Origin: Isohypsibius dastychi
Lineage: Eukaryota > Tardigrada > Eutardigrada > Parachela > Isohypsibiidae
Assembly: GCA_034696485.1 (NCBI GenBank)
Contig: JAQIWT010000012.1
Coordinates: 1 to 64,000 of the forward strand
Length of the DNA: 64,000 nt
Direction of reading: 5' to 3'
In this document: positions 33,061 to 44,909 of the stretch, one piece after another
Layout: the number at the start of each line of letters is the position of its first letter
Numbering within the stretch: position 1 is the stretch's first letter
Program-made: the position numbers and the translations under genes
The notes under the pieces: generated by a model
The model's input: the letters and a program-made list of their open reading frames with translations, nothing else
What the model was told of the DNA's origin: nothing
The model's database searches: none

Positions 33061-33733
33061 TACGGTAGGTCATATGCAGCCTTAACTGGAGAAAAAATTC
33101 AAAAATATCATAATAATTTCCTACCGGAAATACCGGAATACCGGAATAATTTCCTTCCCTACCGGAAACTCGCGATCACAGAAAGCGAGTCTATAAGACG
33201 TTTTTTGCAATCAATCAGTGTTTGCTGGCATCATCAGATCAAAGTACCTACTTCCAATTCATTTGGAATTCAGCGTTTTCGTGCCAAAATGCAGGAACAC
33301 CGAAAAAGGTCACTTACATCGCAGTCATCCGAACATCAAGTTTGGATGACATCTTACTTGAGATACCGTTACTACTCAATAGGAAAAAAACCATAACAGA
33401 TTGGTGTGCTAGAAATTGAAATTGTTGAGCTGTTAACGAACTCTGTAGTCAGTGATCATGGTAAATGAAAAGTTCAGAGTTTTCGTGACAAATGCAGGGA
33501 TACTGAAAAAGGTCACTTGCCGATCATCGAAATCGCTACGTAAGCTGGTATACCATCTTACTGAGATACCTTACTAAATGACATGAAAACCAAAACAGAA
33601 GTCAAAAACCTGTTTGACTTCAGCCTTAACTTTAAGGCTGAAATTGAAATTGCGTGCATGTGTTTCTTCCTTACATTAAGCAAGATATCCACTTCCGCAA
33701 TTGGTAGATTTAACAGATAACTTCCGAAAAGAG

Positions 33734-36520
33734 ATGAGTCTGCTGGGAATGGGTGATCACGCAGTATGTTCGACTTGTTCATCCTATTTGGATTCTTCTC
33801 CGAAAGAATGTTGCATTCGTTCCTGCGTTCATTTCGTCGACAAACTATGCACTCCTCAACCAAACTGTGGCTGCCTTTCATATTCTCCCGAAGACTTTAT
33901 CCAGGAAAACGGGAACGGACCAACTCGACAAAACGCCTGTCCGCATGTCAGATCAACAGGCACACTTCCAGATCTTCTCGACTTTGGCTGGGATCAAAAA
34001 GGTAGCTTCCAAATTCCGCTTCACTTCACAAACATCTCTTGAATGGGTTGTCATTTTTTTCAGGCAGATTCGTCAAAAGCCGAGTTGGGATACCAGTTCG
34101 CTCAATTTTTGGCCCACTGATCACTCCTGACCATCAAAACCAACAGCAACTTACGAACGCTGACGAATTTTGCAACTGGATGAAATTTGTTCGTCTAGCT
34201 GAGACATCTGAAGAACGAAACATGATTACAGTCCGCTATGAAGGAGAATCTTATTTTGCAGCTATCAGGGAGATATCTGTCGGAGAAGAACTTTGTGTTG
34301 GGTCAACCTACGATGTCACTGCAGATGCAGCTGAATTACCACCGCTGATCGAGTATATTCTCAACTCGACTTCCGATCCCGGCGGACAGAAATCGGATGA
34401 GGAAATGGCTGACTTGAGTGGAATAACTCTTTGGGGAGCGATTCACGACGAGAAAACTGTGTCTGTGTCGGAGGTTTTCAAAAAGAAGAGGCAGTCACTT
34501 TATGCCAGAAGATGTCGCCAAAAGAAAAACTCAGTGAAGCCGGAAGTCATCCAGTGTCCTTATTGTGATATGAAGTTCATCTCGCATAATGAATGTAAGA
34601 AGCATTATCAGGAACATTTGGTGGACGGGAAGTTTCCGTGTCGACAGTGTCCAATGGCTTTGACTACTCTATGGGGATTTAAATATCATATGGAATTTAT
34701 TCATGGACCAAAGAGATTCAATTGCAATTTGTGTGAATATAAATCAAAGACCAAGAGCATGCTGAACCGGCATATGATTACTCACAACGGGGTAAGTATC
34801 ACTGGTATCCGGGTTTTTTTGTCCAAGAAATAAATTCCGATTCCAACTTTTTGAGTTTTTCATATTTTACTTTCAGATTTTGACCATTTGCGATTTGAAT
34901 TCTTTTGTTGAAATATACGTGCTGGATCAAAAGGTGTTCTTGACGAAATGTCGATGAGTTTTTTTGATGGTGACTTCGCGTTTTTGGTCAATGTTAAATT
35001 TCATATTCAGTATTTCGGAATTCCGTCAGATAGCATCGGATTGTTCAACCCAATCTTTGCAGCATGAATTTTTCGAAATCAGGCCTGAAGGCTTTTACCG
35101 CGATTAACCAGTCTCTTGGAATAATAAAATAAGTGGCGGTCAGGCTGAAGGTTATTTTGAGTAGAGCCTCCGGAAAATTACACTCGAGCGTAGTTTTAAA
35201 AGAAACATATTGAAAAAAGCAAATTACTCAGAGTCGTGTCCGAAATTTTATAACGTGCAGCAGCATGAAAAAAGCAAAATGACTGGAAGTTCTCGTCGTC
35301 TAATGCTTTTATTCCACACCGTATTCTGTGTTGCACGATAAATATTTCAATGCAAAAAATATTTGTTTTTTTTGAAGTCTAAAAAAACCGGGCACTCGTG
35401 TGATTTAATTTGTTTGTGAATCAGATCATGGTGAAATTAAAGAGACCTAATCTGAACTCTTTAGTTTCACTATGATCAGATCAATATTCACGACTTGAAA
35501 TTATATTCTGATTGTCATTGAATCAATTTTTTTTTCATCATGCCGCTTTGTGATTTTCAGGACTACAAAGATTGTCCTCAATGCGGTCAAAAGTTCCGGT
35601 TGAAAAGCTGCCATACGAGATGCCCGAACTGCCCCAACTTGGAACCCAAACGTGTTCGAAATGTCCTCGGCAAACGTAGACCTGATCTGAACTTGGAATC
35701 GGCATTCTATAAATGCACAGACTGTAAGCTCTGTTTCTCCGCTCGCAAACAAATGGCCCATCATTTCACAACAATCCACCCGGAAGTACCGCAACTCACC
35801 ATCCCCGAACTCAATCTGCCACGCCGGAAAGCCGCCCGTTATCACTGCTTGCATTGCACGAAAGCGTCGTGGGTGAAAGACGTCATTGAGAAGCACATGA
35901 AGAGCAAACATCGAGAACAGCAAAGTGACGAGGAAAAAGCGCAGCCAAGAGAAACAATGTTTGAAAACCTGTGGTGTGAGATGTGTGATACGCCGTATAC
36001 TGCACTGAATATGTTCATCAACCATATCAACGGCCGACATCCGGAATATGCACAGATTCTGAAAATTCCAAAAAATTCGGACGAACCGGAAACAGTTAAA
36101 CGTAAAAGACGGGAGAGCTATGAATCTTGCTTTTACAAATGCCGTGATTGCAAACGGGGATTTGCGAGTAGACTGCAGCTGATTGCTCATCTGAACCAAT
36201 ATCATCCAACGGTGGACCATCAGTCTATTTGGGAACTCACACTTTCGTATCGAGATTTCCCGGTATTTCGATGCCCGAAGTGTAAGAAAAAGTCCTATGA
36301 AAAAGACATCATCGACAAACATGTTGCAGAAGCTCATCCGGAAGTGGACGGAAGTCAAGAGGAATCTGCGAAAACGGTGGTGCATAATATGATAGTTTGC
36401 GAAAAGTGTGCGAAACGGTTCACGACAGGGCATTATTATCTGGACCATGTGAGGAGACATCATCCGGATGATGCAGTGAAGTTTGGGATTTCTCACGAGG
36501 CTGATGGTTCTGTTGAATAA
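33734..36520 (+). CDS. PR/SET-domain C2H2 zinc-finger protein, PRDM7/9-like (copy 3)
   Basis: Three exons: 33734-34001, 34064-34791 and 35561-36520, giving 651 residues. The ATG at 33734 is the first in frame and gives MSLLGMGDHAVC. Exon 1 is the Cys cluster (CSTCSSYLDS, ECCIRSC) and ends TLPDLLDFGW. The PR domain is in exon 2 (RSIFGPLITPDH, CNWMKFVRLAE, SYFAAIREISVGEELCVG). Where copies 1 and 2 have the WYxDxY-type motif, this copy reads VGSTYDVT, so methyltransferase activity is doubtful. Three C2H2 fingers follow, then after a 769-base intron a Cys-rich segment (CPQCGQKF, CHTRCPNC) and six more fingers, ending CEKCAKRFTTGHYYLDH. It has fewer finger exons than copy 2. A nuclear DNA-binding role is inferred from the family. 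Confidence 0.85.
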
Positions 36521-36529
36521 GAAGCGAAT

Positions 36530-38390
36530 CTTGATGCTGGGAGGAATTGTTTCCTTGAACTTAGATTATATGGATCTATGCTGAGTTGACCTTCTGTTCG
36601 ACTTTTGATATTCCATCGAATAGGATGTTATTAGTGGCTTACTCCGTTTTTGCGACGTTTTTGTTGACAAATATTTGATTTATTTTTACGGAGCTCGATG
36701 CCAGCTGGATTGTTCGGCATCCAAAGAAATTCATGAACCTTAAAAAATAGCACCCCCTGTGAAGCGTAAAATGTGTAGCGAAGGACATACAGTGTCGTCA
36801 ATATTATCTGGATTTCGCGCCACTGACAGATGTGGCTCCACCCTGGTGGGGTCGTCTTTCGGCACGAATTCCAAATAAAACTTATGATAGTGGAATTCGG
36901 CATCATGCAAAATCAGATTTCGACATCTATCTAACAGTTTGAACCTGCATTCTGCATTTCGGTGTTTGTCATTCGTGTGAGTTGAAAGATAATAAGGCAT
37001 AGCCATTTCCGGTACTTATCCATCGTATCTTCAAAATTGATTTCCGTGTCACCGAGCACAAAGCGGACTTTTCTCATATTCTTCATAATCCTTCTCGTGG
37101 AACTTGTAGCTACTCGGTCCCTTACGTTACCAAGTGTGATGTAAGAATTGTTTAAACTAATAACAGACAGGTCAGCCAGCAAAACGTCTCGCTCAATCTG
37201 TCTTAACTCGTTAAGGAAATATTGTGTGTAGCAGTGCCTCGCGTGAAACGTAAGTGAGGCTTACTGCGGTGGGTAGTAGTTTGTTTGGTAATTGGTCGTT
37301 TCGTTAGTCTTTTTGTGCAGTTCTGCGTGTACAATAGACTCTTATCTATGTATTTTGATGCAGTTTGCGGGTAAAACGGAGTGGTATGTCTGATCAACGA
37401 CTAGCGGAACTGGAAGCAATTCTGGCAATGCCAAAAGTAAGGTTTTCGGGCGTTTCATCCGGAAGGATCCATCAAAATGTTCAACACGGTAAACCTCATA
37501 TCTTTTCCTCGTGTTTCACTTCTGATTTCTGTAACGCATTTTCTGCTAACAGGTTATGGTCTGCTTAACCCAGACACGTCTTCAAGATGGTCGAGTCTCA
37601 GCGAAACTGTCACAAAGGCGCAGAAAACCTGAATCGTCGTGTCTGTGAGTCCATCACACAAAAGAACCTTCATGGTCACCGAGAAACTAAGCTCTCAAAT
37701 CTTTCAAGCTAGTATGGGCGTTTTTGCTTCTGATCTAATGGTTCTGCCTGGCCGATTTACCCAGCAAATTTCTCTGATAAAAAACCACGAGTCATTTTGA
37801 TCAGGCAAATTCCAAATGTTTTGGAACTATCAGCTGGAAGATCTGGATAAACCAGATGGGTTAACCTGATAACTATTCGCTTTGACTTTTTTGCGCCATT
37901 TGATTTCTGACTGCTTATGAGGTATGCAATTTTTTATCCTACACCAGAAGTGCGATTCCGAAGTGCTACACCAGAAGTACGGATTCGGAACTTATCTGTA
38001 CTGGTGTTTGAAGCATTTTTGACAGAAAACTGACTTTTGCGCTTGAATTGTATTTAAGTCCATTTATCAAATCTCGAGTAATGATGGGATTTTCAGACAT
38101 TCAAGGTCAGACATCAAGCTGGCAATGAATTTTCTACTCGGTGATCAGGGTAAATACGAAGTTCAGAGTTTTCGTGACCAATGCAGGGACACCGCAAAGG
38201 TCACTTGTCGATCATTCAAATAGCCACTCAAGCTGGTATACCATCTTGATGAGATACCTTACCAAATGACATGAAGATCAAAACAAGTGTCAAAAGGCCG
38301 AAATCGATATTGTCCGCATGCGTTTCTTTCTTACGTTAACCAAGAAATCCACTTTTCGCAGGTGGTGGTCGAACGGATAGTTTTCGAAAA
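36530..38390. other. Intergenic with two weak coding remnants
   Basis: Besides the minus-strand frames at 36740-37200, a plus-strand stretch at 37385-37437 reads MSDQRLAELEAILAMPK before a GTAAGG donor and follows a TGCAG acceptor. This looks like one exon of an unidentified gene or transposon. From about 38150 the sequence is the 5' flank shared with copy 3. Confidence 0.4.
36740..37200 (-). pseudogene. Unidentified frameshifted coding remnant
   Basis: Frame one (37200 to about 36990) encodes ERDVLLADLSVISLNNSYI and KVRFVLGDTEINFEDTMDKY. An overlapping second frame (37006-36740) continues with CRFKLLDRCRNLILHDAEFH and YHKFYLEFVPKDDPTRVEPH. Composition is protein-like in both, suggesting one gene broken by a shift near 36990. 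I recognise no family. Confidence 0.35.
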
Positions 38391-38393
38391 GGG

Positions 38394-40866
38394 ATGAGTT
38401 CACCGGGAATAGGTGATCACGCAGTATGTTTGACGTGTTCATCGTATTTGGATTCTTCTCCGAAAGAATGTTGCATGCGTTCCTGCGTTCATTTCGTCGA
38501 CAAACTATTCACTCCTCAACCAACCTGTGGCTGTCCCTCATTTCTCCTCCAAGAAGCTATCCCTCAACACGGAAACAGACCAACTCGACAAAACGCCTGT
38601 CCGCATGTCAAATCAACAGGCACACTTCCAGATCTTCTCGAATTTGGCTGAGATGAAAAAGGTAGCTTCCAAATTCCGCTTCGTTTCACAAACAGCTCTT
38701 CAGTGGGTTGTCATTTTTTCAGGCAGATTCGTCAAAAGTCGAGTTGGGATACCAGTTCGCTCAATCAAAAATAATAAAAAATATACCAGCAAAAAGCTTA
38801 TGCGCTTTTTTGATATTCAAGAAACCCTCGAGGGTTCCTGAATATACGTGTCCTCCCACTTTCTGAAAGACCATACGTTTTTGGGCAAAGCTTTGAGATT
38901 ACTTAAGGCTGTTCGGTGCGCGATGTGTATTGACTGCTGCGTTTAATCAATTGATTATTTAATTAATCACCAGCCATGAGTGAAGAATTAAATGAGTGAG
39001 TAATGAGTGAGTGAGTGGGATTAAATTCGATAGGGAACAGAGAGGCTTTTTAACCGCGCTGCAAAAAAGCGCAATTCTGCAATGGCGGGCGGCGCGCGCC
39101 TTTGATCTTTGATAGAGGCCAGGCAGGCTTTTTGCTACTTTTTCGTTATCCGTCCGAAGTGCCCGAAATTGAAGTCGGCTGTTAAGTCCTCCCCCTTGGG
39201 GGGGAGGACAAAAAATACCGATTTCAGGTTTAAGATGCTTATGTTACCTCAATCTTCTATACTCTGACCATTTGCGATTTTAATTGTTTCGTTAAAATAG
39301 ACGTGCGGGATCAAAATTTGTTCTTGACGAAATATCGAGGAGTTTTTTCGCTGGTGACCTTGGTCAATGGTAAATTTCTTAGTCAATATATCAAAATTCC
39401 ATCCAGCAGAATCTGGTCGTCGTTCAAGCTTTAGTTTTCTATAGGCTTCTATTTTCTTAAGGCTTCTATTTTTTTATTGTTCTATATTGACAAATCATAT
39501 CTCGAAATCAAGCCTAAAGGCTTTTACGGCATTAACCAGCCTCATAGAGAATTAAAATTAATAGCGGTCGAACTGGAGGTCAGTGTAAGAAAAGCCTCCG
39601 GAAAATTACTCTTGAGCGTTTCCAAACATAATACATAGAAAAATTGAATTACTTGAGAGTCGTCCCCGAAATTTTATAAAGTGCTACAGAAAATCACCGG
39701 AAATTTTCGTCGTCTAATGCTATTACTTTATTAGACACTATTTTCTGTGTTGTCCGAAATAAAACAGAAAATGTATTATTTCTTTGAAGTCTAAAAAAAC
39801 AGGGCACTCGTGAGTTTGATTAGTTTGTGAATCAGATCCATATACGTGATTTTAAATTATATTTCGATCATCATTGAATCAATTTTTTTTGATTATGTCG
39901 CTTTGTGATTTTCAGGACTACAAAGATTGTCCCCAATGCGGTCAAAAGTTTCGCTTGAAAAACTGCCATACGAGATGCCCAAACTGTCCCAACTTGGAGC
40001 CCAAGCGTGTCCGCGGCAAACCCAGACCTGATCCCAACTTGGAATCGGCATTCTACAAATGTACAACCTGCAAACTCTGCTTCTCCGCTCGCAAACAAAT
40101 GGCCCAGCATTTCACAACAATCCACCCGGAAATACCTCAACTCACCATCCCAGAACTCAATCTGCCTCGCCGAAAGGCCGCTCGTTATCACTGCTGGCAT
40201 TGCTCGAAAGCGTCGTGGGTGAAAGACGTCATTCAGAAGCACATGAAAAACGACCATCGAGATCAGCAAAGTGACGAGGAAAAAGCGCAGCCAAGAGAAA
40301 CAATGTTTGAAAATTTGTGGTGCGAAATGTGTGATACGCCGTATACTGCACTGAATATGTTCATCAACCATATCAATGGCCGGCATCCGGAATATGCGCA
40401 GATTCTGAAAATTCCGAAAAATTCGGACGAACCGGAACCAGTTAAACGTAAAAGACGGGAGAGCTATGCATCTTGCTTTTACAAATGCCGTGACTGCAAA
40501 CGGGGATTTGCGAGTAGATTGCAGCTGATTGCTCATCTGAACCAATATCATCCAACGGTGGACAATCAGTCTGTTTGGGAACTCACACTTTCTTATCGGG
40601 ATTTTCCGGTATTTCGATGCCCGAAGTGTAAGAAAAAGTCCTATGAAAAAGACATCATCGACAAACATGTTGCAGAAGCGCATCCGGAAGTAGACGGAAG
40701 TCAAGAGGAATCTGCGAAGACGGTGGTGCATAATATGTTAGTTTGCGAAAAGTGTGCGAAACGGTTCACGACGGGACATTATTATCTGGACCATGTGAGG
40801 AGACATCATCCGGATGATGCTGAGAAGTTTGGGATTTCTCAGGAGGCTGACGTGGCTGTTGAATAA
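38394..40866 (+). pseudogene. PR-zinc-finger gene copy 4 with the PR domain lost
   Basis: Segmental duplicate of copy 3. The first exon (38394-38661) keeps the Cys cluster (CLTCSSYLDS, ECCMRSC) but has TGA at 38649-38651 where copy 3 has a Trp codon. The second exon starts at 38723 (GRFVKSRVGIPVRSI) and breaks at 38766. The PR domain, three fingers and part of the next intron are replaced by unrelated sequence to about 39245. The last exon (39916-40866) is intact and almost identical to copy 3, including CHTRCPNC, six C2H2 fingers and the C-terminus. It could be expressed as a finger-only protein from an internal ATG such as 39874 or 39895, but as a PR protein it is dead. Confidence 0.82.
38766..39245. 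other. Replacement segment in copy 4, palindrome-rich
   Basis: About 480 bases with no match to copy 3. It includes a 33-base near-palindrome centred on CCTCGAGG (about 38812-38846), a TGAGTGAG run near 38990-39020, a GGCGGGCGGCGCGCGCC stretch and a hairpin GTCCTCCCCC..GGGGGAGGAC at about 39186-39210. No terminal repeats or target duplication are evident. It may be inserted DNA joined to a deletion. Confidence 0.55.
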
Positions 40867-40999
40867 GAAGTGAGTCTGGTATTGTTGTGTTAACTCTAGA
40901 TGATGTGGATCTATGCTCTGTTTTGACCTTTCCGTCGATTTGGGATTTTACAAGTGGCTTACTCTGAGTTCTTGCCGTTTCTGTTGGCGGAATGTTGTG

Positions 41000-42110
41000 T
41001 TACAAACAACAGGGTAAATGGGTTACCATACAGTAAATAAGTCGCGTTTCGAAAAACTAATTTCGAAACTGGGTATCAAGCTGCATTGTAGCAAGACCGT
41101 AGAAGATATGACTGAGGTACCAAATCTGGCAGGAAAACTTCTTAATCTATACTGGTTGGTGAAGTCGTTCTGGACGAATAAGTACCTCGATATCAGCTGG
41201 GTTGTTTTGTCCAAAATCGATGGGACTTCATAGGATGCGCTGACTGTTTTCGTTATTTGTTTTCATGTGGCTGTAATATACCTTGGGTAAGTCGAAGCAA
41301 AAGTCTGGCATTTATGAAGGATAGCTATTATGCAGAAAATGAATGTTGGAAATCGTTTTAGAGATTGCAGTTTGTTTGAAGATCGTGTTGTTCCGTCCCT
41401 TGCGGCAGCTTATTTGGGTTCGAAAAATGAGTGAAACTCTAGTTCATCAAGATGTTATCGCAACTAGTCTGAGGTTACCTCTCTTCATTCGCTAGGTCAG
41501 CTTACTCGCCCTCCTTACCACTGCCAAACGGAACCACAAATTCCAATTTTTTCGGTGAATGATTTCAAGAACACTGTTTGGACGCAACGTTCAGAGGACA
41601 GTGTGGGCGGTAAAAAAACCTGGGTCTTAGTTCTAGTCTTGATTCTAGAACTGTTAGCATAACATGTGACTACATGACAAAACTGTGTGTCCATTGTAAC
41701 AAGCGAGGAAAATTTTAGGGGGTTAGGAAAATTTTCAGCTTTTTTACCTTCTATTTATTTTTATTCGTTGTTTTTCGTCCCTTATATCTGCTTACTTATT
41801 GGTTAATCTGCAGTTTTCTTCTTAATCCTAGAAATAATAAGGTTTGGAACAAGTAGCTCATGCTACTGACTGAACACACTTATTATAGCAGCAAAATCTG
41901 TGGGGAAAAATAATTTAGTTTTGAAAAGATACCCTCTTGACCAACAAGCTCCAGTTAAGTAGAGGGTAACTCAACTTGGAGAAACAATCAGCGACAAGCA
42001 ATTGTTCGTATCTTGACCTAATTTCGTACTCCGATATGTGACTGGACTAGACAGGAGCATCTATTGAGAGTGAACTCCACTGCTCCTGTCTGGAGCAACC
42101 CACTTCCTCG
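41000..42110. other. Intergenic upstream of F-box copy C
   Basis: Contains a third GGTTACCT/CTCGCCCTCCTT unit (41460-41525) and, from about 41700, sequence shared with the upstream regions of F-box copies E, F and H. A 71-codon frame at 41018-41233 has no recognisable domain. Confidence 0.4.
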
Positions 42111-42260
42111 TTTTCATAACTTGTGACCGAGTAACAGGCCGGACAGGCCAGTTTGCCCTCTTCCTCATGCGCCATGTGTTAAACAGAAAAGGCCAATCGA
42201 TTGCCAGTCCAGCGTCCATTTCGTTTTACCTCAACATATTCACTAATTTGGCTCCAAAAA

Positions 42261-43513
42261 ATGACCGAGTTCGATGATTTACCATTAGAGGTGATGATCA
42301 TAATTTTCCGGAAAGTGGATTCAATCAGCCAGAAACGTACCCAGAGGTAAGTTGACTACGCAGGTGTGGAAATGCAAACCGCAACTTTGGCATATGATTA
42401 GTTGAATGAATGTCTACGCGTAATTTATTTTAGAGTATGCAAAACGTGGTACAGCATTCTGACAGCTAACCCGTTTACTAAAGAACTGCTGCTCTGTATG
42501 GGAATCAAGGATTTCTTCCTATTCGATTACATACTGAATGGCCGCCTTCCTCAAGACTACAAAATACTTTGGAAGGTCGGATTGCTCACAAAGAAACTCA
42601 TCACCGACCAAATCACCAAACATGTGGTTATTTTCGATTCAACCTCAAAGGGATCTTGCTTAGATTGCGTGCACCAGTTCAGCTCTTGGTAATATTTTGA
42701 CCTTCTACAGAGTTGACCTGAAGTTTTCTGTCTGCTAGCCTGAACATAAGCCCCCTCGTATCTGAAGATGGGCTCAAACGACTCATGAAGTTACTTGTAC
42801 CGAAAGAATACATCAATTCGGTTGTGTTGATTAACGTGACACTTGCGTTTGATGTATGGATCCGAAGGATTAAGTGTTATTATGGGAGAAAAGAATTCAA
42901 GCTCAAGCTGATTGAATGCCGAATCGATGTACATTACCTCATCCATCCAAACTCAGAATCCCCCCTGTTATACCCCGTGCGCAGCCCCAGAAATATTGAA
43001 CTGTTCACCATCAAACAGGCCGATTTTGAAGCAGAACAACTGAATCTGTCAGCTGAGTCGGTGGTGCAGGTGTTGGGAGAGTCACTGGCACCTTTGACCA
43101 TTGAACAGAAAAACGACATTTGCGCATTTCGAAAAGCCATTCCTGGACCGGTTAAGAATATCTTGCCATGGGAAACCCACGAGTACAATGCAATCCATAA
43201 ACACCTCGAAGAGTACGTTACACCATATCTAGTGTCATATGCCGGTTTAACCAATTGCACTTGTTTACACAGGAGTGGCATGAGGGGGCGTGATTTTGAT
43301 GAATTTCCCAGGTTTATTCAAGAACTTTTGCATCGCATAACCGGGAAAAATGCTGTGTATACAATGCCACCTGGTATTCGAATTCAAGTACCGGATTTAT
43401 GGACAGACGTCAATCTCCTAGCCCTGGCTGGAAAAAAACTCTTCGGACGCCGGGAAAGTAGTAGCACAAGCATACGGTCGCATTCTGTTCAATTTGCCAA
43501 CAAAGATGTCTGA
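42261..43513 (+). CDS. F-box protein, tandem family copy C (351 residues)
   Basis: Exons 42261-42346, 42434-42688, 42739-43212 and 43273-43513, all introns in phase 2. The F-box is TEFDDLPLEVMIIIFRKVD, then VCKTWYSILTANPFTKELLL. Exon 2 carries KDFFLFDYILNGRLPQDYKI, a stretch shared with copies F and H but different from A, B and E. This defines one subfamily (C, F, H). Exon 4 ends RSHSVQFANKDV. There is a conserved upstream block at 42131-42221. The last intron begins GTACGT and ends TTTACACAG; it can be read through without a stop, so intron retention would still give a protein. SCF adaptor function is inferred from the F-box; the target is unknown. Confidence 0.85.
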
Positions 43514-44210
43514 AGTGAACGAAAGTGCAGTGCGATTACCGTACTGCACGGCTTCGAAACTTATCTGTATTGGTGTTTCACGCAAGTTGGACAGGAAACT
43601 GATTTTTGCTCTTCAATTGTATTGGGTTACGTTTATGAATCTCGGGTTATGGTGGCATTTTCAGACATCCAAGGCTATGTTTGACGAAACTGTGTTCTAC
43701 TGTATTCAGCAATAAAATTAGAAAGTCATGTAACAGAGGCCATATTGTATGCGTTACGCTCATCGTCTTCAATGATGTTCGTTATGCAGCTGAAACAGAC
43801 TGAAAACAAATTGAACTGAACAGATATCGAACAGAAAGCGACTATCGAAAGTCCTGCAGTTCGTGTTCAAATCCTGGACAGCATTGAATCTGGAATTTAA
43901 TAACAAGGCGTTATATCGCAGTTACCAGCCCAATGAAATCCGTATTACTGTTGTACCTAACAACTAATAGCTTTCGGTTGGCGGGAATACCACAAGCCGA
44001 TTGCACAACCACTTTTTCGGCATCTTGACTGAATATCCTGCTCCGGTGTTTGTTAGGAGCATCGTTTGATTACTTCGACCCAGTAACAGGCTGGACCGGT
44101 CCTTTTATGATATGCTTGTGCCATGTGGTGGGGTGAAAAGCCGATCGATTGGCAATCCAGCGTTCATTTTATGATTTCCTCGATACATTCACTGTCTTTT
44201 GCTCCTTAAA

Positions 44211-44300
44211 ATGTGCGAGTTTGATGATTTACCACTAGAGGTTATTGTCTTAATTTTCCGGAAAGTGGATTCGATCTAGCTGTCAGAAACGTATCCAAAG
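44211..44300 (+). pseudogene. F-box copy D, first exon only
   Basis: Reads MCEFDDLPLEVIVLIFRKVD, then a TAG created by a small insertion (ATC TAG CTG where others have ATC AGC CAG). A GTGAG donor is still present, but no second exon follows; the sequence passes into a tRNA-Glu fragment at 44406. The upstream block at 44083-44170 is retained. Confidence 0.8.
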
Positions 44301-44405
44301 GTGAGTTGACTACAAGGTGTGTCAATGCAAAACGCATTGAGCACTGTCGTATATTCTTGATTAAATAAAATCTCAGTGCTGCGTCAATTGTTATCCCTTT
44401 ATCAA

Positions 44406-44432
44406 GCCGGGGTTCGATTCCCCGTTAGGGAA
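44406..44432 (+). pseudogene. 3' fragment of tRNA-Glu
   Basis: GCCGGGGTTCGATTCC continuing through CCCGTTAGGGAA is identical to the T arm and 3' acceptor strand of the intact gene at 28055-28126. The 5' half is missing. Confidence 0.85.
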
Positions 44433-44909
44433 AGTTTTTAGGTTTTTTTCATCTGTTATCTATTTTAATCCTTATTTTTGGTCTCGTATCTGGAGGTTAT
44501 CGGCTTACTTTGCAGTTTTCTTCTTAATTAATGGTGGAAGTAGTAAAGTTTCTGCTGTCGACTGAACATTCATCACAGCAGCAAAATTTGTGTGCAAAAA
44601 TAATTTTAGTTTTGAAAAGATACCCTTCTGACCAATCAGCCTCAATTAAGCAAAGGTCAACTTACCTTGGAGAACCATCAGCCACAAACAATTTTTCATA
44701 TCTTGGCCGAATTCCTTACTCCGATGTTGTACTGGAGCAACCAGATTTCTCGTTCCATAGATTTCTCGTGGCTGCGGACCGAGTAACGGGCCGGCCAGGC
44801 CAGTTTGCCCTCTTGCCCATGCGCCATGTGGTAAACAGAAAAGGCATATCGATTGGCAATCCAGCGTCCAATATTCCCTTCAATACATCCACTAATTTAG
44901 CTCGATAAA

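Noticed and set aside
39871-40731. 286-codon minus-strand frame (and its partner at 35501-36496)
   Set aside because: Exact antisense of the zinc-finger exons of copies 4 and 3. The sense strand carries clear C2H2 motifs; the antisense has none.
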